NCBI GenBank assembly: GCA_963921255.3
Contig: CAWUEW020000002.1
Location: 620,001-684,000 of the forward strand
DNA: 64,000 nt
Origin: JANSYL01 sp963921255
GTDB lineage: Bacteria; Pseudomonadota; Alphaproteobacteria; Rhodobacterales; Rhodobacteraceae
Direction of reading: 5' to 3'
Of the stretch, positions 60,264 to 64,000 are shown piece after piece. The translations under genes and the position numbers were made by a program. Within the stretch, counting starts at the first letter, position 1. Each line of letters begins with the position of its first letter. The notes below the pieces were generated by a model that was not told the origin of the DNA, searched no databases, and was given only the letters and a program-made list of their open reading frames with translations.

Positions 60264-61348
60264 ACGACCACAGCCTGCCGACCCGGTCCCTGGCCGCGCG
60301 GTACTACACCGACCCGGCCGTCTTTCAGATCGAAAAGTCGGGCCTTCTGGCCCGGACCTGGCAATTTGCGGGGCATGCCAGCCAGCTGGAAAATCCCGGC
60401 GATTACTTCGCCTTCGAGATGGCCGACGAAAGCCTGTTCTGTATCAAGGGGCGCGACGGGCAGATCCGGACCTTCTACAATGTGTGCCAGCACCGCGCGC
60501 ATCAGCTGGTCTCGGGCGAGGGCAGCACGCGCGTCGTGGTCTGCCCCTACCACGCCTGGACCTACGAACTGACTGGACAGTTGCGCGCCGCCCCCAATTC
60601 GAAATCGGTTCCGGGGTTCGAAAAGTCGAACATCTGCCTTACCGAGGTGCGGACCGAGGTCTTCCTGGGTTTCATCTTCGTGAACCTCGATCCCAAGGCC
60701 GCCCCGATGGATGAATGGTTCCCCGGCGCGCGCGCCGAATTGGAGACCTTTGTCCCGAACTGGGCCGATCTCAAGCCCCTGGAATGGGTGGAGATCCCGG
60801 AGAACTGCAATTGGAAGGTGTCGGTCGAAAACTACTCGGAATGCTACCATTGCAGCCTGAACCACCCGACCTTTGCGACCGGCGTGATCAAACCGGAAAC
60901 CTATGACATCCAGCCGCAAGGCTACTGTCTGCGCCACACGACCGAGTGCAATGACCTTAGCCAGATGACCTATGACATCGACAGCGGTTTTGCCAACAAC
61001 GACAAGTATTCAAGCTGGTTCCTGTGGCCGATGTTCTCATTCCAGGTCTATCCCGGCAATCTTCTGAACACCTATCACTGGCGCGCGGTGGACCCGGAAC
61101 ATGTGGTGGTCTGGCGCGGTTGGTATTCCGTCGGCGGGATGGATGACGACACGGTGCGCCGCATGGCGCAGCAGGACCGGTCCACCACCGTCGAAGAAGA
61201 CATCCACCTTGTCGAAAGCGTCCAGCGGGGCCTCAAGTCGCGCGGGTATGTGCCGGGCCCCCTGGTGGTCGATCCGGACAGCGGCGTGAATTCGGAGCAT
61301 TCCATCCTGCACCTTCAACGCTGGATGCGCGAAGCGGTCGATGGTTGA
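60260..61348 (+). CDS. Rieske oxygenase, quaternary-ammonium type (CntA/GbcA-like)
   Basis: 362 residues. Rieske ligands C76, H78 (NVCQHRAH) and C95, H98 (VVVCPYHAW). Catalytic iron ligands H197 and H202 in SECYHCSLNHPTF and D314 in EEDIHLVES. The bridging residue before the His pair is Glu194 rather than Asp, the substitution reported for carnitine monooxygenase CntA and shared by related betaine demethylases. Should remove an N-methyl group (as formaldehyde) from, or hydroxylate, a quaternary amine. Its ATG overlaps the rpiR stop; no reductase gene is within the window. Confidence 0.9.
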   Translation: MNDHSLPTRSLAARYYTDPAVFQIEKSGLLARTWQFAGHASQLENPGDYFAFEMADESLFCIKGRDGQIRTFYNVCQHRAHQLVSGEGSTRVVVCPYHAWTYELTGQLRAAPNSKSVPGFEKSNICLTEVRTEVFLGFIFVNLDPKAAPMDEWFPGARAELETFVPNWADLKPLEWVEIPENCNWKVSVENYSECYHCSLNHPTFATGVIKPETYDIQPQGYCLRHTTECNDLSQMTYDIDSGFANNDKYSSWFLWPMFSFQVYPGNLLNTYHWRAVDPEHVVVWRGWYSVGGMDDDTVRRMAQQDRSTTVEEDIHLVESVQRGLKSRGYVPGPLVVDPDSGVNSEHSILHLQRWMREAVDG

Positions 61349-61766
61349 GGCGGCACCAGAACCCCGCCTGTCGGGCCGCTGCCTGTGCGGGACCGTGCGC
61401 TACCGGACCGAAACGCCGCCGCTTTGGACGGCGCTGTGCCATTGCGAAAGCTGCCGCCGGTCCGCTTCGGCACCGGTCGTGGCGTGGATGGGCTTCGACC
61501 GGGACCGCGTGATGTGGGAGGGCGACCGCGGCTTCTACCGATCCTCCGAGATCGCGACACGCGGCTTCTGCCCGACATGCGGCACGCAAATGAGCTTTGA
61601 AAGCACAAGATGGCCCGGGGAAATCCACCTCTATGCGGCCTCGCTCGACGACCCGTCCGCCTACTGCCCCGACCTGCATTGCCACTACGCCGAGCGGCTC
61701 GGCTGGCTGCATGTCGATGACGATCTTCCAAAACACGCCGCCACCGCCGGCACTGACCTCAGTTGA
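61341..61766 (+). CDS. GFA-family protein (formaldehyde-activating-like)
   Basis: 141 residues overlapping the Rieske gene by eight bases. Zn/Cys signature of the Gfa/CENP-V fold: SGRCLCGTVRYR, CHCESCRRS and FCPTCGTQMSF. Gfa was named for glutathione-dependent formaldehyde activation, but many members have other roles and that activity has been disputed. Here, next to a demethylating oxygenase that should release formaldehyde, disposal of formaldehyde is a reasonable but unproven idea. Confidence 0.83.
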   Translation: MVEAAPEPRLSGRCLCGTVRYRTETPPLWTALCHCESCRRSASAPVVAWMGFDRDRVMWEGDRGFYRSSEIATRGFCPTCGTQMSFESTRWPGEIHLYAASLDDPSAYCPDLHCHYAERLGWLHVDDDLPKHAATAGTDLS

Positions 61767-61776
61767 AGGACCCAAA

Positions 61777-63225
61777 ATGCAGATGAACCCCTATTGGCAG
61801 AACTACATCGACGGCGCTTGGGTCGATGGCGGTGCCGGCAAGATCGCGGTCCTCAATCCTGGCACGGGTGAGCATCTGACCGACCATGCCCTTGCCGATG
61901 CAGCCGATGTCGACCGCGCCGTCGCAGCGGCGCGCCGGGTCCACCTGTCGGGCGCCCTGACCCATATGCGCCCGATCGAGCGGGGACGCATGGTCCAATC
62001 CATGGCCGACTACCTGCGGGCCCATAAGGACGAGATCGCCCAGACCCTGTCGCTGGAACAGGGCAAACCGGTATGGGAGGCGCAGATCGAAGTTGAAGGC
62101 GCGGCCTTGTATTTCGAGTACTACGGGAACCAGGCCAGCACGGTGGAAGGCCGCTCTATCCCGCTTGGGGCGGGGTATTTCGATTTTACCGAATACGAAC
62201 CGTTCGGTGTGTCCGCGCAGATCATTCCGTGGAACTTTCCCATCGAGATGACCGCGCGATCGCTTTCGGCAGCCTTGGCCACCGGCAACGCCTGCGTGAT
62301 CAAAACCCCCGAAATGACGCCCCTGACAAACGCCTGGTTTGCCCATGCCGCAGAAGCGGCCGGTTTCCCGGCGGGCAGCGTGAACATCCTCTGCGGTCTT
62401 GGCCACGAGGCGGGGGCGGCCCTGTCGGCGCATCCGCAGGTCAATCAGATCGTGTTTACTGGTTCGGTGCCGACGGGCATCGCGATTGCAACGGCAGCGG
62501 CACAGAATGTGGTGCCCTGCGTGCTGGAGCTTGGCGGTAAATCCGCGGCGATTGTCCACGAGGACGCCGATCTTGACGCCTTCGAACGCGATATCCGGTG
62601 GGGCATCTTCTTCAACGCGGGCCAGGTCTGTTCGGCCATGAGCCGGGTCATCGTCCATGAAAGCCGGGCGGACGAATTGATCGAGCGCGCGGGAACCATC
62701 GCGAACTCGCTGTCGGTTGGTCCCGGGATCGACCGAACCGAGTTCGGCGCCAACATGGGATCGATGGTCTCGGACGGGCAACGCGACCGCGCGGCCCGCA
62801 TGGTCGAGACCGCGCAATCCCAAGGCGCCACCGTCGTCACCGGGGGCCGGCCACTGAACACGCCGGGCGCCTTCCTTGAGCCGACCGTTCTGAAGGATGT
62901 GTCCCCAGATATGGAGATCGCCCAATCCGAGGTGTTTGGCCCTGTCCTGTCCGTTCTGTCCTTCAAGGACGAAGCCGATGCGATCGCCATCGCCAATGGC
63001 ACCGAATACGGCCTGGTCTCGGGCGTCTTCACCCGCGACCTCGACCGCGCCACGCGGGCCGCGCGCCAACTGCGCGCCGGTCAGGTGTTCATCAACGAAT
63101 GGTACGCAGGCGGCGTCGAAACCCCGTTCGGCGGGTATGGCAAGTCCGGCTACGGCCGCGAGAAAGGCCGCGAGGCCCTGTGGAACTACGTGCAAACCAA
63201 GAACGTCGCGATCAAGCGGCGCTGA
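61777..63225 (+). CDS. Betaine-aldehyde-dehydrogenase-like ALDH
   Basis: 482 residues from the ATG at 61777, with GAAGGA upstream; ten bases after the GFA stop. NAD(P)-dependent aldehyde dehydrogenase: N153 in IIPWNFPIEM, E251 in LELGGKSAAI, C285 in FFNAGQVCSAMSR, and GSVPTGIAIA; C-terminal VETPFGGYGKSGYGREKG. Nearest to betaine-aldehyde and related aminoaldehyde dehydrogenases. It would oxidise an aldehyde arising from the oxygenase or other steps of the pathway. Substrate not set by the sequence. Confidence 0.9.
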   Translation: MQMNPYWQNYIDGAWVDGGAGKIAVLNPGTGEHLTDHALADAADVDRAVAAARRVHLSGALTHMRPIERGRMVQSMADYLRAHKDEIAQTLSLEQGKPVWEAQIEVEGAALYFEYYGNQASTVEGRSIPLGAGYFDFTEYEPFGVSAQIIPWNFPIEMTARSLSAALATGNACVIKTPEMTPLTNAWFAHAAEAAGFPAGSVNILCGLGHEAGAALSAHPQVNQIVFTGSVPTGIAIATAAAQNVVPCVLELGGKSAAIVHEDADLDAFERDIRWGIFFNAGQVCSAMSRVIVHESRADELIERAGTIANSLSVGPGIDRTEFGANMGSMVSDGQRDRAARMVETAQSQGATVVTGGRPLNTPGAFLEPTVLKDVSPDMEIAQSEVFGPVLSVLSFKDEADAIAIANGTEYGLVSGVFTRDLDRATRAARQLRAGQVFINEWYAGGVETPFGGYGKSGYGREKGREALWNYVQTKNVAIKRR

Positions 63226-63273
63226 ATGCGGCCGGGACACCGGCCGACCCTCACTGGACAACGGGAGAGACCA

Positions 63274-64000
63274 ATGTCGATCAAACCACCCCTCACGGAT
63301 CTGCCGATCCGAACCGCCGATCGCGGTTTTTACCGCGGCTTCACCAAGGACGTCACCATCACGGCCAAGATCCTCGTGGGGGCACTGATCCTCTGGGCCG
63401 TGGCGTTCCCGGACCAGGCCGGCGCCGTGCTTGGCGCGATGAAAGCCTTCATCCTCGGCTCGTTCAACTACTGGTACGTCTACGTCATGGCGTTCTTCGT
63501 GATCCTGTGCTTTGGGCTGGCGCTCTGGCCTCGGGCGGGCCGGATGAAGCTCGGGCACCACGACGACGTGCCCGAATTTTCCAACTTTTCATGGTTTTCG
63601 ATGATGTTCGGCGCCGGGATCGGGATCGGCATGCTGACCTTTGCCACAGCCGAACCGATGTATCACTGGGCCTCGAACCCCGACACGATCCGCGGCCTGA
63701 CTGACCCGTCGTCGGCCGAGAATGTGCGCTCGGCCTATGTCTGGTCTTTCACGCATTGGGGCCTAGCGGCATGGGCGTCTTATGCCATCGTCGGCCTGTC
63801 CCTGGCGTTCTTCGCGTATCGACGCAACCTGCCCCTGACGATCCGTGCGGCCTTGGCCCCGATCTTCGGCGAACGGCTGTCCGGGCCGGTCGGCCACGTC
63901 GTGGATATCGTCGCCGTGGTGGCGACCGTTCTGGGCGTGGCGCAGACACTGGGCTTCGGCGTCGAGCAATTCGTGGCCGGTCTGTCCCGGATCGGCTTTG
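63274..64000 (+). CDS. BCCT-family betaine/carnitine/choline transporter (3' end cut off)
   Basis: At least 242 residues are visible; the gene runs past the window's right edge. ATG at 63274 with GGGAGAGACC upstream. BCCT features: TM1 (about 32-50), TM2 (YWYVYVMAFFVILCFGLALW), and the glycine stretch MMFGAGIGIGMLTFATAEP of TM3, which in BetP-type proteins lines the transport path; then WSFTHWGLAAW. Imports quaternary ammonium compounds with Na+ or H+. Follows the ALDH by 48 bp, so it is the probable uptake step for the betaine-type compound degraded here. Confidence 0.93.
   Translation, partial: MSIKPPLTDLPIRTADRGFYRGFTKDVTITAKILVGALILWAVAFPDQAGAVLGAMKAFILGSFNYWYVYVMAFFVILCFGLALWPRAGRMKLGHHDDVPEFSNFSWFSMMFGAGIGIGMLTFATAEPMYHWASNPDTIRGLTDPSSAENVRSAYVWSFTHWGLAAWASYAIVGLSLAFFAYRRNLPLTIRAALAPIFGERLSGPVGHVVDIVAVVATVLGVAQTLGFGVEQFVAGLSRIGF

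Noticed and set aside
1..64000. CRISPR arrays, insertion sequences, integrases, prophage genes and rRNA genes.
   Set aside because: No regularly spaced repeats, no transposase or integrase motifs and no rRNA signatures were seen on either strand.

Overview
The window is GC-rich, densely coded chromosomal DNA that looks like an alphaproteobacterium of the Rhodobacteraceae (Roseobacter-type). The evidence is gene content recognised by eye: an FdxE/FdVI-type ferredoxin, hflK-hflC-DUF2065-Do protease, purA-DUF2842, secG-pyrG, PopZ-type and giant acidic surface-of-the-family proteins, BCCT and Rieske betaine genes, and a GTTC-N7-GTTC LexA box of the alphaproteobacterial type. No rRNA, insertion sequence, integrase, phage gene or CRISPR array was seen. 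There is one tRNA gene, tRNA-Leu(UAA).

Layout. Positions 1-5.3 kb hold a response regulator, a GNAT acetyltransferase, aspS, an FG-GAP protein, the ferredoxin, and a short DnaE2/ImuC C-terminal OB-fold ORF directly behind an SOS box. From 5.3 to 13.7 kb lie a lipoprotein, the envelope quality-control group (Do protease, DUF2065, hflC, hflK), glutathione reductase, a DUF1851/Tdi1-like gene, rpiA and thiamine pyrophosphokinase. From 13.7 to 26.5 kb there is an 899-residue acidic low-complexity protein, then DUF2842, purA, secG, pyrG, a DegT-type aminotransferase, gph, glmU, glmS and an AlkD-like gene. From 26.5 to 36 kb come a threonine dehydratase homologue, an SDR, lysC, an SGNH hydrolase, ptsP (EI-Ntr), and two divergent regulator/target pairs with clear palindromic operators (TetR/VOC and MarR/cytochrome b561).

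From 36 to 46.9 kb there is a gene-poor patch with an orphan membrane protein, a SulP transporter with a hairpin-rich leader, a CatB-type acetyltransferase, mtnP, LysE, an alpha/beta hydrolase, a DUF2927 protein, apt, tRNA-Leu, efp and a rhomboid protease. From 46.9 to 50.4 kb are a PopZ-like acidic protein, a TolC-type channel and a PIMT-like methyltransferase.

The last 13.5 kb (50.5-64 kb) is one catabolic locus arranged around an RpiR-type regulator. The minus arm encodes a DMGDH/sarcosine-dehydrogenase-like flavoprotein, a medium-chain dehydrogenase, three paralogous enolase-superfamily enzymes with an interposed NADAR-family gene, and a class III aminotransferase. The plus arm encodes RpiR, a Rieske oxygenase of the quaternary-amine type (bridging Glu), a GFA-family protein, a betaine-aldehyde-dehydrogenase-like ALDH and the start of a BCCT transporter cut off by the window edge. 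Together they suggest uptake and stepwise N-demethylation/epimerisation of a betaine-type osmolyte (for example proline or hydroxyproline betaine). The substrate is inference. This locus and the SOS-box/OB-fold remnant are the two places most worth follow-up.
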